Assembly: GCA_029204225.1 (NCBI GenBank)
Contig: CM055095.1
Location: 75,998,896-76,062,895, forward strand
Source of the DNA: Diphasiastrum complanatum
Lineage: Eukaryota; Streptophyta; Lycopodiopsida; Lycopodiales; Lycopodiaceae
Length of the DNA: 64,000 nt
Direction of reading: 5' to 3'
Shown here: piece by piece, positions 20,821 through 34,400 of the stretch
How the letters are laid out: the number at the start of each line of letters is the position of its first letter
Position numbering within the stretch: the first letter of the stretch is position 1
Program-made: the position numbers and the translations under genes
The notes under the pieces: model-generated
The model's input: the letters and a program-made list of their open reading frames with translations, nothing else
Told to the model about the DNA's origin: nothing
The model's database searches: none

Positions 20821-23800
20821 ATTGGTATATGTCGTGCTATACCAACAGGTTTAATATAGATTTTGTAGTGAAAAGTATCGTTCCCACAGAGGATAGCATT
20901 AGAAAGTTACATTTTTGGTGTAATTATGGCAGGTGGTTTTGAATGTTAGTTTGGTTGTCAACAGACATTAAAAAGTAACTAGTATTACTTATATTTGAAA
21001 TGGGTAATGTTAATGAATTCAGAACAACAATCTGGCCTCTATCAAATTGAAGGAAGCGTGTTCTACAAATGAAATGTTATCAGAGTAGAACAATAGACTA
21101 CACTCTGGCTGACTAAGGTGTCAACAGAGAATCGAGAATTGTTCGATGTATTTGCGACTGTGCAGACAATTAATTAATCGAGTTCACGAACTACTCATTC
21201 CTAGACAATACTCCTCAACAACTAATGCCCAACTTAATGGTTAAAGAGCACGAATGGTTTTAGAGCACGTTAGAAACTTATGTCAATGCCAATCAGGAAA
21301 ACAGATCAAAGACTCAATTCTTCAGACAGGGACTGTCATCTCATTTGTATACATACAACTTAATTCAATGATCGTGCTAGACTGCACAAAGATAGTCATT
21401 ATTCGAGTGTCGAAAAGAAAGTATTCGTGACAAATGAATAAGATGATCTTAAGACGGTTCTTTAGAGCATGCTTTATGGAAACACAGCAAACGACTGTAA
21501 TGCACTAGAGCGTCTGTCTGATCAGAGAGTAATTCATGAAATGCGCTAGAGATTGTTAGCAGACTCAAGATCACTCACACTCAACAGTGCGGAGAATAGA
21601 GATAAGGGAGAATAACTCACAGAACTCTATTCACTTCTTCAATCCCTTACGTAATCATAAACTCTTTTCTCTCGATGATTGAGACTGAAGTGTGAGATCA
21701 ATATATGTTCTACGGGGCGAACAAACACACCTCTTAAACAATAGGTGTGTTGCTCATGCGAAAGGGTCTAGTTAAGAATTAAACTGAAAATACATTCAAC
21801 TATACCATAAGAGGTATACTTAACTATGAGTTAAAGTTTCTCTAGTTTAACATGTCTTTTCATAACTAGTCGTTTTGTATGGACGACCTAGTTAAGGGTT
21901 ACCCAAGGCAATGTCTTTTCCTATTAAAGGACTAGCCCTTAATTTATAAGGCAAGTACCTAGGAGATATTATCTCGAAAAATGACTTAGGCCTTTTCATG
22001 ATTTATACTTAACCAGCTCATATCTTCATTTTCGAGTATATTATGCCATATTTATGTTGATATTCAATTTTTGACATTTGTGTGGCATCACACTCTTACT
22101 TTTCCTAAGTTATGTTAGACATATACTCCGATATCCTGTAAATGATTAAGTATGATTTGGATTTCAGAAAATTATGATTGATGAATCATATGGATCTAAA
22201 TATTTATGGTTGACGAATCATAAATAGATACTTAGTTATAGTCAGACGATTATAAGGAATTGTAATGATTCTTAAGTCTGTTGATTAATTCTTGATTTCT
22301 TATTTGAGTAAGAATTCAGATCAGTGTTTTGAATCTCTCTACTCTAGTATTTTATTTAAGAACCTATGGATCTCACAGATATTCTCACAAGATAAGTATT
22401 TTATTTGTAAAAAATTTAATTTATCTAGTGGATGTTATTCTGCTACAGTCTATGGTCTATATATGCTTGAGTACAGTTCTTCATTTGATTGGATCTCCAG
22501 TTTTCCATTGTGGTTTATCTTGTAAGCAGTCTCTTAGGGAGCTTTCCTTATACCTAAGGGATATCTCAAATTGACAAAACCGGAAACCCGATAAACTATT
22601 GCCTTATACGAAGAGTATATTTGTAGATTTTCTAACATTTCATGTGATTTTTTGAAAGGTCATTTTAGTACCCTTTGACCTTACGAAGTCACATGAATGT
22701 AAAATGTAGTTGTTTCTAAAAATCATTTTCTCCTATTTAAATCTTCAATGAATCCTTTCCTGATTATACAAGTCAATTTTCTATCTTAAGATAAGTCATT
22801 CAGAGAAAAGTGTTGGGACATGAATAGTATTTGATAGTATTAATGCAACACGTTTCTTGACTTTAAAGATTTTTTTTTGCAATTTTTCTTGGTAACATCT
22901 CCTTGGGCTATCTAGACTGATATGCACCCCTTGGAAACTTGTGTGGTTTCCTGTTAAAAGAGGGAGAAGTAGGAAGAATAGAACAAAGAAACATCTACCA
23001 AAGATTCCAGGAGCAATCTATTACTTGAATAGTTGAGGACTTGATTCAAGGACGATAGGATATTTTGATATTACAGAAATCCTCTAAGGATTATAGTATA
23101 TTTCCAATTGGAAGATAGAAGAGAAGAAATATAGAAAACACTCTTGCAGTAGAGAAATTTGCTGATCACAAGTCCGATTGATTTGTATCAGAACTAGGAA
23201 ATTCACTTTGCAATATATTCTTTTGAGTGAATCTCCAGTTGAGATTTTGGTTGTGAAATAGTACTCTATGAGAAATAACTCTCTTAGAGTTAACTGAGCT
23301 ACATGATTCTCAGTTGGAACAACAATGGTTACAAATGGGATGAAATCTATAGAGATTTGCTATGTTGTGAATCATTGTGTAGATCATAATTTCATTGCGG
23401 CAAATTCTAATTATGTAAATCTACACTGTATTCCATGGACTTAAGTTTAAAGCATGCATAAACTAGTCGTTAAAACATAGACATATTGATGAGAATTGTA
23501 TAGAGACAATTTTTCACCGAGTAAAAGTGGCTTATAGACCTAGGTGGAATTAGAATTAGATTGAATGTGGTGTTTTGGATCCACTCCTATACATTCAAAT
23601 ATTTTCTAAATCCAATACAACTAATGGAGTCACGAGTGATCCTTCTAAATTACTTGTTTCAATCAACAATATAATCTTATTATTGATGATATGTATTGCT
23701 TATAAGTCACAATCTTTATAAATTATTCTTTGGTCCATTTCAGAAAGGGTTTGTGCGTAGAGGACATGAAATACTTTTGGCCTTTATCTTTATCTCGGTT

Positions 23801-23849
23801 GGAAAAAGATAGAACGTTATCCCGATAACTCAAGATGGAGTTGGATATG
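20821..23849. other. Probable gypsy LTR, then unassigned DNA
   Basis: On the minus strand, sequence just upstream of the primer-binding site carries GTGGGAACGATACTTTTC, the kind of end seen in gypsy LTRs and echoed at 57060-57090. The far end of the LTR could not be fixed because no second copy is present. From about 22000 to 23849 I see no gene; short open frames at 22292-22574 have no recognisable domain. Confidence 0.45.
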
Positions 23850-24408
23850 GAGGTAAGTTGAAAGATAAGGCAATAGCACTCTGATTATCACAGAATAAAA
23901 TTGTGGGGTTGTATTGATACAAATTAATATCTGACAGTAAATTTCTCAACCAAAATGTTTCCTTAATAGATTGAGAAGCAGCAATGTATTCTGCTTCTGT
24001 AGAAGAAAGTGTGATAGAGGTTTGCTTACGACTGTTCCATGAGATAGGACCGTCGTTGAAGAAGAATGTAAATCCAGATGTGGACTTACAATTGTCTACA
24101 TCTCCTCCCTAGCTTGCATCAGAATATCCACTGATCTGATGAAGATTGTCGTTGCTAACATCTCCATAGCAGATGCACTGGTCCATGGTAGCTCAAATAT
24201 ACCTCATGACTCTTATGAGAGCCTTCCAATGGGTAATGCCAGGATTAGCCATATATTGGCTGAGTGAGCTTACTGCAAAAGAGATGTCTAGTTTTGTGCA
24301 GACCATTGCGTACATGAGAGATCCAAGTATCGATTGATAAGTGATAGGAAAAACTATCAGTGACTTAAGTATGAAAATATGGTACTGAATTGCAGAACAA
24401 GAAGACAA
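23850..24408 (-). pseudogene. Copia RT tail / RNase H fragment
   Basis: Reading down from 24408 the frame gives YQSILGSLMYAMVCTKLDIS, then SLSQYMANPGITHWKALIRV. After a break, RNase H follows on the minus strand between about 24150 and 23850 with GYSDAS, SGFTFFFNDGPISWNSRKQ, TLSSTEAEYIAA and LFCDNQSAIAL. These are the standard copia C-terminal motifs (D, E and D of the RNase H site). A stop lies between SDAS and GGDVD. The N-terminal polyprotein is missing, and the fragment is fused almost directly to an LTR-proximal leader at 24410-24480. Confidence 0.87.
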
Positions 24409-24465
24409 TTAATCTATCGGCTAGTAGAGTCTTGTACTGTGAAAGCTTATCAGGCTACGAAAATA

Positions 24466-24477
24466 GCTCTGATACCA
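24466..24477 (-). promoter_or_regulatory. Copia primer-binding site, minus strand
   Basis: On the minus strand it reads TGGTATCAGAGC, preceded by an LTR end CTTTCTCCAACA. It belongs to the internally deleted copia element whose RNase H lies at 23850-24408. Confidence 0.9.
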
Positions 24478-25200
24478 TGTTGGAGAAAGAGGGTGTGTGA
24501 GTGTGAGAAACTAAAATAGCTCGAAAAGAAAATGAACACGAAAAGAAACGAACTCGCAACTTGAACAAGAAACGAACTCGAACGGAAAGTGTTTTTGCAT
24601 AGCGGAATGAGCTATATTACTCTTTCCCTAAGCATGCTATGCCTATTAGAAACGAACAAAACGTTAGTAATAGAAATCATGGTCAATTTGATTACGTAGC
24701 CAAACATTAAGCAACAACACATCAGAAGGATAATTTGTCGCGAACAACTAGACAAATTATTAGTCGCAAATGATTCGCGAAGAGCTAGACTGAGCTCTAC
24801 TGATAATCAGTCGCAAATTAGTCGCGAAAGGCAAGACTAAATATTAGTCGCAAACAACTAGAATAATAATAATTTGCTAAGAATAGATTACCAGATTGAG
24901 CAATAAGAGAGTCAGACAAAATGTAGGAAAGCATAGCAATGTTGACACAAATCTGAACGCAGAACAAAACAGAGCTGTTATCAGATTAAGTATAGCAAAA
25001 TATACATGTCAATAATGTTGTGGAGCACAAGACAATAGCGGACGAAACCTCGTGCTCTACAAAGCTAATCCAATTTGTAAAAGGAATGAACCTATTATTG
25101 ACAATACAAAGAATCAATGCGCGAGGGCATCTACTTCGTCTATCTCTGATAAGCTTCTGATGCTATTGTTTTTCACACATGACGTTATCTCACATCTGTA
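24478..25200 (-). repeat. Putative LTR of the minus-strand copia element
   Basis: This is sequence upstream (minus strand) of the primer-binding site. It carries TCGCGAA-type words at about 24735-24835, like the family-B LTRs, although overall it does not align with them by eye. The outer boundary is unknown, so the end coordinate is a guess. Confidence 0.4.
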
Positions 25201-27918
25201 GAATACACAAATGGTATTCAATATATATACACAATTTTACAGGTGTGCAGATGAAGAAAGTGCAAAGTGGATGTGTTGTCCATAGGAGATCGTGAGTGGC
25301 TGCTGTCGTTGTCAAATCTGTTAGCACAGTTGCATGGGATGAGCGTGAAAAGGCCGCGACGTGAACCTTTGCTGAATTGAACATTGGTGAAGATGCAAAA
25401 AATGCGACACTTTGACAAATTCAAACATTTAATTTACAAGGTGCCTTCACTTTTCTGTAAGGGCACCTTCGGCCTTTTGTAAGGTAGTATCGTCTTTTTC
25501 GCCTGTCACAAATCACGTGTAAAAACACAGTATCGCGTTTTTCGCCTTTCTCACCCGTGGAAATTTACTTGTATTTATGTAGACAGTCGTGTTTTTCGCT
25601 TGTCTTATTTTACATGTAAATATGCAGACTGTGTGACAACATGAGTAAAAATACAGCATGAATGGAGGCAGATTAAAATGGGATTTAGGAGAGTAAAGAA
25701 GATAAATCCATCCTTGGATTAGGACTTAATAATAATCACCTAACAACATACTACTTTAATGCATGAAAAAGGATGTTATAAAAATCCATAGCTATTGTAG
25801 CTCTAAAAATCCATGGTTAAATCGACTCTTTTATGCAATGATACATTTTCCCAGTATGCCTTATGGTTCCCGGAACTCAACTAGCCTTAAGTTGGTCAGA
25901 TTCCAATGGAGTATGTGGTAAAAATTGGCAGGATACTCTAAGTTGTGAACAACATCGATTTGCAAACTGGAGAGGTCAAGTGGAAAAATGGTGAGTACAT
26001 TACGCATACCATCATGTTCACTAGATGGTAGCGTTTTCCAAATTTTGAGTCTAGATATTTCAGTAGACAATACCAAAAATGGTGTGCCTATGTTGCGACT
26101 TAGCCATGATAGCTTGTTTCAGCTGTTCCTGGCGGACTACCTACTTTGGTGTTTCACAGAGGTCGGGTCAAGTTAACGCACTCTCCATAAATGACGAGAA
26201 GACGTTTTCAAACTTGACGATTTATTGTCGTTCAACTAACCCGTCTATTCTAGCAAAATGTATAGCAAAAAACGCATTTACTTAGTTTTTGTAAGGTGCA
26301 TCAATTTAATACGATGTCAATAAATCCTAATTACAATTAGTCTTGGTTTTGGCTGATAAGTTGAAAAACAAAAAGCAATCTATTCTCTAGACAACCACAC
26401 AACATTTGTCATACCTTACTATAGTTCCAAACTGAACTCCTATTGGTGCAAAAAATGGTTCACTATCAAATTCTAAATCGTTTGTGTGAATGCAACTACG
26501 AGATCTAAAACTTAACCACCCTATGGTGGATGGCTCAAAATAGTACATGAGCGAAAGCAATGACGGTTTTAACCTTTAAGATGATATGATTAATCCTTCA
26601 AGAACTTGATTCAACTAAAACACTTGTAAAACCTCACTTGAACCGCAAATGATTATGGCTACCATACCACACCACATTTTGATTGAAAGTAAAAGCTTAT
26701 GGAAAATAGCCTCATGAACTTATTGGGATGAATAGCAATGCAAACCCAAGTCAAGTAAAATCTTACAAGAGGGAGATTCACCACAACACACATAAGGTTC
26801 TCAACACTTCTTTTGTTCATTCCATTTCAATCAATTAGGTAAGTACAACGGCTCTTATAGCCTCGCGGCTGAATCCTAAAAGATAATAGCCATAAATACC
26901 TAACTTACTTTGGTAACAAATTCTAGAGTTCAAGCCCTAGATCGATTTCCAAAACTCGATACATATTGAATTTTACTTAGTGATTTCATCCCACCTAGAA
27001 AACTACTAAAAATTTATTTACTATAATAAAGTCGGCATTACTACTCCCAATAAAGTTAAGTTCTAATTCTTAACAAAGATAAAAATATTGAAAACAAGAT
27101 TAAGTGAGCCATCACAAATAAGAAGAAATATCTAATTGATGCAACAGAGTTAATGCTATTCAAGGACATATCGAATAACCCACACCAAATCAAATCAACT
27201 TAAAATCAGCTTAAATGAAGGACCTCTAAACAAAGGACAAATATGAACTACATATACCTTAGAGAGAAGGTCGACCCTGAAGAGAATATATATGATGATG
27301 CATATTTGCACGTTATATAAAACGTTGTATCTATCCACACACTTGTTTCTTATTGGAGCAATGTCGTGTAACTAGGATGCCACATTAGAAGTTGTACACA
27401 TGTAATTTTCTTATTGTTATAATTAGTTAAGTTATTATAAATAAGAACTGGCACATCAGTTTTTGAGGGATGCGTTCATTCGCACTCGGACATCTATTTG
27501 TACTCCATACACATCCCATTGTAACCGTCGAGTTTCCAGAAGAACAGAGAGTTTTCTTGAGTCTTTGAGATTTCACTGCTCTTCACTTTCATATGTTATC
27601 TGAATGCTGAGTGCTTTTATGCTTACAGTTGATAGTCTCGGCCTGACGGATTTATCATATGTTTGATTACTCTAGTCTGACAATACTTTTAGCCTCAATA
27701 CTGCCGTAAGTGTTCAACCGTAAATTCGATGTTGAGATTGTCTTTAAACTCATCGGTTGTTTAATTGCTTGAGTAATTGAACTAAACTTAATTGATATCA
27801 AGACATTTGAAATCATTATTTCGTTAACTTTGCAGAATGTCCATTCTTACACATTCTAAAGAGTTCACTGTGTTGTTGTAAGTTGGTATTGATTGAATTT
27901 TGCTTACGGATCCTTTCT
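25201..27918. other. Unassigned DNA up to the right arm
   Basis: No gene recognised. Around 25440-25640 there are repeated CGCCTGTC/TTTTCGC and CACCTTC words. Near 27300-27900 a TATA-like TATAAATA (27436-27443) followed by a stretch rich in CTGAGT/TTTGAG resembles a retroelement LTR, but no primer-binding site follows and no partner copy was found. Confidence 0.4.
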
Positions 27919-30900
27919 ACAAATCAATAAATCAAAAACAAATTATTCAACATACAACTAACATTCATGTAATCTATCAATGAAATCTAGTTAAAAATCT
28001 AATCTAATTATTTGTCACCTGATCTTTCAATTTTCTCATATCTCTTCTCTCTTTTGGTATCACAAATAATAAAACTAGTACTAATGTTGGGAAAAAGCCA
28101 ATGTCCATTCCACTCGCTTTTTCTCTCTCAAATAATTTTGTGTGGTTGTGCCATGTCCCCCTCCCGTCCCCTTTTCATCGTCGTCGTAGAAAATTTTGGT
28201 GGTGTGGCACTACCACACGTGGTAGAGCCACGTGCTCATTGCCATGTGATTGCCACAAAAATTGCCACACAGGACCAAGAAGCCAAAGATGGGCCTCATC
28301 GTATGTGTCTGGCAATTTGCCCATGTTTGTAGTGGGGGAGAAAAACAATATTATAAGAAGACATATGCAAAGAAGATTAGCTCCAATTTGCTTTTGATAA
28401 TATAGCAACAATATTATTTGTTCTGTCAATATGAAAGTCACTTGGCTTTTTGTATCATAAAGAGATGTTATGTTTCAAGTACACATATGCTTAGAAGAAT
28501 AAGTGCAATCAAGGACTAGAGACTATAGACATTCGGCAGTTCACAGAAAGAGTGGAATTGATGGTGAACATGAATTTATCCAAAGAGCAAGATCTAAACC
28601 TGAGATGGGTAAAAAGCAAAGCAAAAAATTGCAATTGGGGACTAATTCATGAGAAAGTCCGTAATTATAATATTTGTACGATGCCAATATAACCAAAAAA
28701 CAAAAGTTGTCAAATGATAATCCAACCATTATATTTATTTTCTCTTAATGATGTAGCTGACCAAGTTGAAAGTGGGTACCTAATATGCACAGATGCTCAG
28801 GCCAAGTAATGGCTATCCATATTAATTTCGAATGGATCTTGAGGTTCTAAAACTACCATCAACAACCATAAATTGCCATAATAATGTCTTCCAAATTTGT
28901 CATGATCCACTTTATCTGACTTTCATAGAATTTGAAGCATTTCTTGCATCCATGGATAGAAAAGCAGCTCTGGTTCAAATTGAATTAAGCCATCACTAGA
29001 GAGATCCAACTAAATAGTGAATAACAGGCCTAATTAATGGAAAATGCAAAGAGAATAATGATGAAGTAGATATGAGTAATCCTTGGAGTAGTGATTATGG
29101 AGATGTTGTTGCTACATGGGGGTGGGGTTCTCAAGCATTGTTTCCTGAGATGGTTGCGAATAGAATAATCTTAAAGTCATCTCGTAGGCAGAAAAAATAG
29201 CTCCATTCACCAAATAAGCTCTTGCAATAGCAGTTCCAACTCCTCGAAAGAGCACTGAAACTCCCTCCTCTCGGATGCTCCTCGAGATGCAATCAGTGAT
29301 ACCTTTGTATCTCCCGCGACTGTCACGTCCCTGTCCCTGTGCCTGAAGGCGAGATTTTACAACGTCCAGTGGATAACAAGCTATCCAACTTAATGCTCCA
29401 GCACATCCACCTGCTGTGAGCATGGTCATGACAGTTTCACCCCCATTTTTTCGACAACCAGGATGCAAATACTCTCGAATATACTCATATGCAGCAAAGT
29501 AGACACCATGGCTAGGAGCATCTCGCAGCACAGTCACTCTGAAACCTCTGTACAGTCCTCTCACACCCTCCCTCTTGATGATGTCTCGTGCAACATCACA
29601 AGGACCATCAAAATTGATGGTGGGCCGAGATCTTCCGCCGCCGTGAGCCGTGTGTAGCTGCAAGCGAATTTTGACAAGATCTACTGGTGTCAATATTAGT
29701 GTCTGCAAGGAACCTGCTCCTATTCCAGCAGCTGCAACTCTGTGAAGAGGCAAAGGCTCACTCTTTTCAACAGCTAAAGCTCTAGATAAGAGAGCGTACG
29801 CCTGAAATGCTACAGCATTCTATACAGCACAACCAACAGGTCAAAGGATCAGTCAGCCAGAGTTGCTTCCGGGTATTAAGCTCATTAAACTTCAGGTACA
29901 GATATTACTTCAAGCGGAGAAATGTAGAGTAAAACTCTGAAAACATTCGCACATTTTGGCATACAACTATATATTATGGAAATCCTCTTGTAAACACAAA
30001 CTTTTAGTCAACAGCCAATCTTCCTCCAATCATGAGGCAATCAAAACATAACAACCAAAACTAGCATTTCGCTACTAGATTTCACAGGGTCAAGAGGCTC
30101 CCAATAGCAGGTTATTTTGGAATGCTTATTTTTAAAGCTGAGGGAGATAACAGTATTGACCGAGCTTATAATTCATGTACGTAAAAACCTGAAAGCTTAA
30201 ATTTCATCTGGAAAATGGACTGTTTGCTCTCCCTTGTAGCTACTTTCTCCCAGAAGCTGATTGAAGCGTACAGAACAGTAGATCAAAGTACAAGACACGT
30301 GATTGCTAGTGGTTTTTGGTATTTATGGGATCACCACGAATCAAACCTGGTTGCCCGAGCCAAACTCAAGCACGCATGATACACCCACGTGTTTGCTTAT
30401 GGCTGCAACAGTTTCATTCTACTCAACAATGTAGCAATCCTCGCGAAAACGGAAAGTGGTCCACCATACATAGAAAGAACTAAACTATGTGATTTACAGA
30501 GGTTAATAAGGTGGGGTAGGAAGTTCTCTAGGATATCATAACTGACTGAAGGAAGTGTTTCCGCAGCAAGCACGATCGTTATGAACAAAGTTTTAGCGCA
30601 ATACAAACCCTTACTGATGCAGAATGGTTTCCTCTAAAGGCCAAAATGTGATACTAAGAGCTCGACATCAATGACCAGATACACTAAATATATTCACGTT
30701 CTTGAACTGGTGAGGCATGAGTTCATAACTTCTGATTGCTCGATCAAGCTTTGGGTTTGATGCTCTGAGTAGAACTTTTAGCCTGATACCACACGAGGGA
30801 GATCCTTGTAGCTGCGAATACATTAGTGGCTCAATCCAATTTAGCAAACTACAATAGTTGGATGATTCCTGCACAGCAACAATGACCATTAACTAGTGGT

Positions 30901-32112
30901 GAAGATCTTAAGCTTGCAGTTTTCATCGACCTGTACAGGGATACTAGATAGGAATCGGCAATCCTTAGAGGATCTTAAACAAGATTAGAGTTTATTCTTT
31001 TACTATTATTTCAAGCTGTACATGCAAAGGTTGGAATAGGATGCAATGCTTGCAGCATCTTCCAAATGATGAGCATGCTTCCAGCTTCTTGTTGATCATA
31101 AGAGCTAGCTTTCAGGATATACAGCTTCACGCTTCTTCTCTCCTTTGCGTAGAAGGATTGATGAAAAAAATGGCATTCTTCAGTCTGGGAAGCATGCTTG
31201 AATTATTTATGATCGCATTGTTGAGTCTGTTCTAATATGTAAATATAATCCCAAAAAAAGGCACAACCGATGTCATAAGTTGCTGCAGTTTGCTACAGGG
31301 AGCTTGATTAATGAGTAGATTTACTGAGTGATGGAAATGCAGATGCTTGATAATTGAGACTTGAAAGATTGATAAAGAATCAACCTGAATAGCGACAGTG
31401 GCAAGAGGCGAGGACATCCCTTTGAAGAAAGCAGACGACCCTTCGGTGGCTAGCAGATGGCGTACCACCGCTCCAGCCGTAGTTGGCCCAGAAGCAGAGG
31501 GCCGCTGCGGCTGCTGCAAGTGGATTCGAATGGTGTCCAGAGGATGGCCAGCGATCACCCCTGCTATGCCACCCAATCCACCTGCTAGAAAGTCTTTTCC
31601 CAAAGAAAATGTCAAATGATCCCGCCAGAACTCCATTCCTTCTTCTTCTTCTTCTTCCTCTGTAAGTCTAAACACACAATTGACTTGCCTTATTCCTTGA
31701 ACCAAGCCTCCTCTCTGCCTAGCAGCATTCCTGTGATCATGATCAATATACTGCGATCAAACCCTGCAGCAAATGAGAATTTCCTTCAGAACCCACTTCT
31801 TTTTCGATGCGGTTTTGATAGTATCAGCTCCCTCTTGCATTTTGTTGCAGATTTTCCGTAACCCGAGAAGTCGATTACATCGCTTCAAACTATTAGTCAA
31901 GATGAACTTCCAAAACACATGGGATGCAGAAAAAGGGTACACCGTAGAGCACCTGGCGCAGCTCAATCCTTTGTTGCCATCAACATCTCCCTGCACAGGT
32001 CACGATCAGGAATTAATACGCGCTTACTTTTCTCATGAAAATATAATCGCTGCAGAATTGCTCTGACAGCGGCATTGCAAGAAAAACACATTGCTTTTCC
32101 TCCTTTTGATAA
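27919..32112. repeat. Right arm of large inverted duplication
   Basis: Reverse complement of 1-4120. It may extend past 32112, but the left partner lies outside the window. It contains a 71-base segment near 31890-31960 that is absent from the left arm. Confidence 0.93.
29112..31636 (-). CDS. BAC2: Mitochondrial basic amino-acid carrier (BAC2-like), copy 2
   Basis: Spliced on the minus strand as 31636-31385 and 29819-29112, giving 319 residues. The intron is 29820-31384, one base shorter than in copy 1, and keeps GT and AG ends. Retention of the intron shows that this is a DNA-level duplicate, not a retrocopy. The three carrier signatures (PLDTIRIH, PVDLVKIR, PLDVVKSR) are intact. Exon 1 encodes the same protein as copy 1; exon 2 differs at residues 273 (Val here, Ala in copy 1) and 278 (Val here, Leu in copy 1). 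Both lie in the matrix-side part of the third repeat. From memory of Arabidopsis BAC2, Val is expected at 273 and Leu at 278, so each copy has one unusual residue. Role as for copy 1: exchange of arginine, ornithine and lysine across the inner mitochondrial membrane, inferred from family. Confidence 0.9.
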
Positions 32113-32456
32113 GGTAATGAGTATGCTTTCGTCACACCTCTTCTCATGACCTTATCTCTCCCTGTTTGTCCTCTAGGCTCTATCGCTCTCTCTCTCACAG
32201 ACACACTTACATGCAGTCTATCTACACATTATGTCTTTGTTGTCTGCACACACTGTCTTCAGCTTTCCACACGTTGTATACCCACTGGACTGACTGTTAA
32301 CCTTCAGCAGAATGACCATGTTAGGAAACGTACTTTCCACCTAAATCCTTGGTTGGCACTGATGTTCCCCTCCCGGACCCACATGAGTCCTGCTCTCCTT
32401 CATCAGTACATGATCCTACACCTCTATCCCCCCTCAGCTGATCAGAGCTCTCTAGA

Positions 32457-32491
<35 letters not shown>

Positions 32492-33480
32492 TTTTTATCA
32501 GCTCCCCAAATCCTCCACCAAAGCCAACGCTAAGTAAAAACCCACCTCCAACACCATTGCCTGCATTAATCCCAGGAATTGTGAGGGTGATAGCTCAGCC
32601 ACAGGTTCGAGGAAACAAAGCATAATCCTCGATATTCCTCATGCCTCATGAGGTACATGGTAACCTGAGGCAAGGAGGCTGAATATCTGGACGTACCTTG
32701 CCTTTTCATAAAGCATTCCTAATTTTTTTTTCTTTGCTATTTAAGGTAAGTAAGCATATTGCAATCTTAATATTTTTACTTTTTTATTATTTATGATGTG
32801 TGTGTGTTTTAGGGTGTACACAAAGATAAAAATATTAAGGATACTTTATGTAAAGTGATGCATTCATTTGAGAGAGTTCCTAGCAAGCGAGGCCACGTTT
32901 CGATGCGTGTTTCGTGCACACCTCCAATAGCAGGAGAAAAATGGTGTAGAGGAGAGAGCTTTGCAAAAAGGCACCTTCATGTTAAATGATGGCAAGGACG
33001 GTCCGGTTGGACCAGTGGGTCGCATTTAATCCTTGGACCACTTGTCTTTTCGTGAATGTGACATGTGGTGCCAATTTGTGGCTGCCACAAGCATGTGACA
33101 AATGCCCTCTTAAAGAGGCTGCCTCTGAGGTAGCCTCCTACATGTGGCTTAGCTATGAGAGAGAACTCCATTGCCAAAATCTTTGGCTTTCTTGCCAACC
33201 AAAAGCAAAACTGAAAGCTGAAAAGAAAGAAAGAAAGAGAGACGGGGGGCAGGCAAGAAATAATAAAACTAGAAATAAAATGCACTTGTACTCCAATGGC
33301 CCATTTGACTTTCACAGTAAAGTATTAATTACAAGTCAAACTTTACAAATAATTACCGTTTCTTTTTTTATCCAATTCATTGAAAGCCAATAAAAATTAA
33401 ATTTTGCTTCTAAACATACAAAATAATTACTCTTTGAAAAGCCTAAAAGGTTTTTAATTTTTTTTTTAAAAAGTAGCATG
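31637..33480 (-). promoter_or_regulatory. 5' flank of BAC2-like copy 2 and downstream spacer
   Basis: This is the upstream region of copy 2. The first about 475 bases lie in the duplicated arm and the rest is unique in the window. It includes a CT microsatellite at 32461-32487 and a CT/CA-rich stretch at 32150-32600. CT-rich tracts are common near plant transcription starts, but this is only suggestive. A 159-codon plus-strand frame at 32146-32625 is low complexity and I do not call it. Confidence 0.4.
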
Positions 33481-33483
33481 GTA

Positions 33484-33787
33484 CACAATAACATATCACA
33501 GGAGTTCCGACGTGGGCGTTCGATGGATTTTTGGAAATTTTATAATTTATCGCATTTTGACGGCATCGGATTCCGACACCCAAGTAAAAATTCCCAAATT
33601 GGGCATTTGATGATCGGGAAATTGTGGCTCCAACCAATTTTCAAACTTGTCGTCAGATTCCGACATTCCAACGTGGATATGGCATGGAATATTGTCTACC
33701 AAAAAAAAATAGTTGGCATCCAACGTGGATGTCAGATTCCGACATTCGCATTTTGACGTCCACGTCATTGATGTGTGTATGTGTATA
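33484..33787. repeat. Short interspersed GATTCCGACATTC-type repeats
   Basis: Words such as ATTCCGACA, CCAACGTGGAT and GACGTCCACGT recur in this 300-base stretch. No coding potential. It abuts the AG/TG array. Confidence 0.4.
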
Positions 33788-33875
33788 TGTTTTGCATTTT
33801 GCATTGATTTAGAATTTAGGGTAATAGATAAGTAGATAGTGTTTGATAGTAATTGAATGTTAGATTTGTAATTGG

Positions 33876-33949
<74 letters not shown>

Positions 33950-34042
33950 GTGTGTGTGTGTTTTGCATTTTGCATTGATTTAGGATTTAGGGTGATAGAT
34001 GAATAGATAGTGTTTGATAGTAATTGAATGTTAGATTTGTAA

Positions 34043-34136
<94 letters not shown>

Positions 34137-34314
34137 GCATTTTGCATTGATTTAGAATATAGGGTGATAGATGAATGGATAGTGTATGATGAAAATTGAA
34201 TGTTAAATTTGTAATTTGTTAGAGAGAGAAAAAATTAAATGCATATTGTATGATGATTTGCATAGAAAGTTAAATATGCAATTTGTTTAAACAAAGCTAA
34301 AATAGACTGAAAGA

Positions 34315-34400
<86 letters not shown>

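Noticed and set aside
29112-31636. Copy 2 of the carrier as a processed retrogene
   Set aside because: The intron and both flanks are retained, so it is a DNA duplication.
32146-32625. 159-codon plus-strand frame upstream of carrier copy 2
   Set aside because: Low-complexity Ser/Leu/Pro sequence caused by CT tracts. It overlaps the likely promoter and has no homologue I recognise.
33547-34140. 197-codon minus-strand frame rich in Ser/Leu and Thr/His
   Set aside because: It is a translation of AG and TG microsatellites, with no domain.
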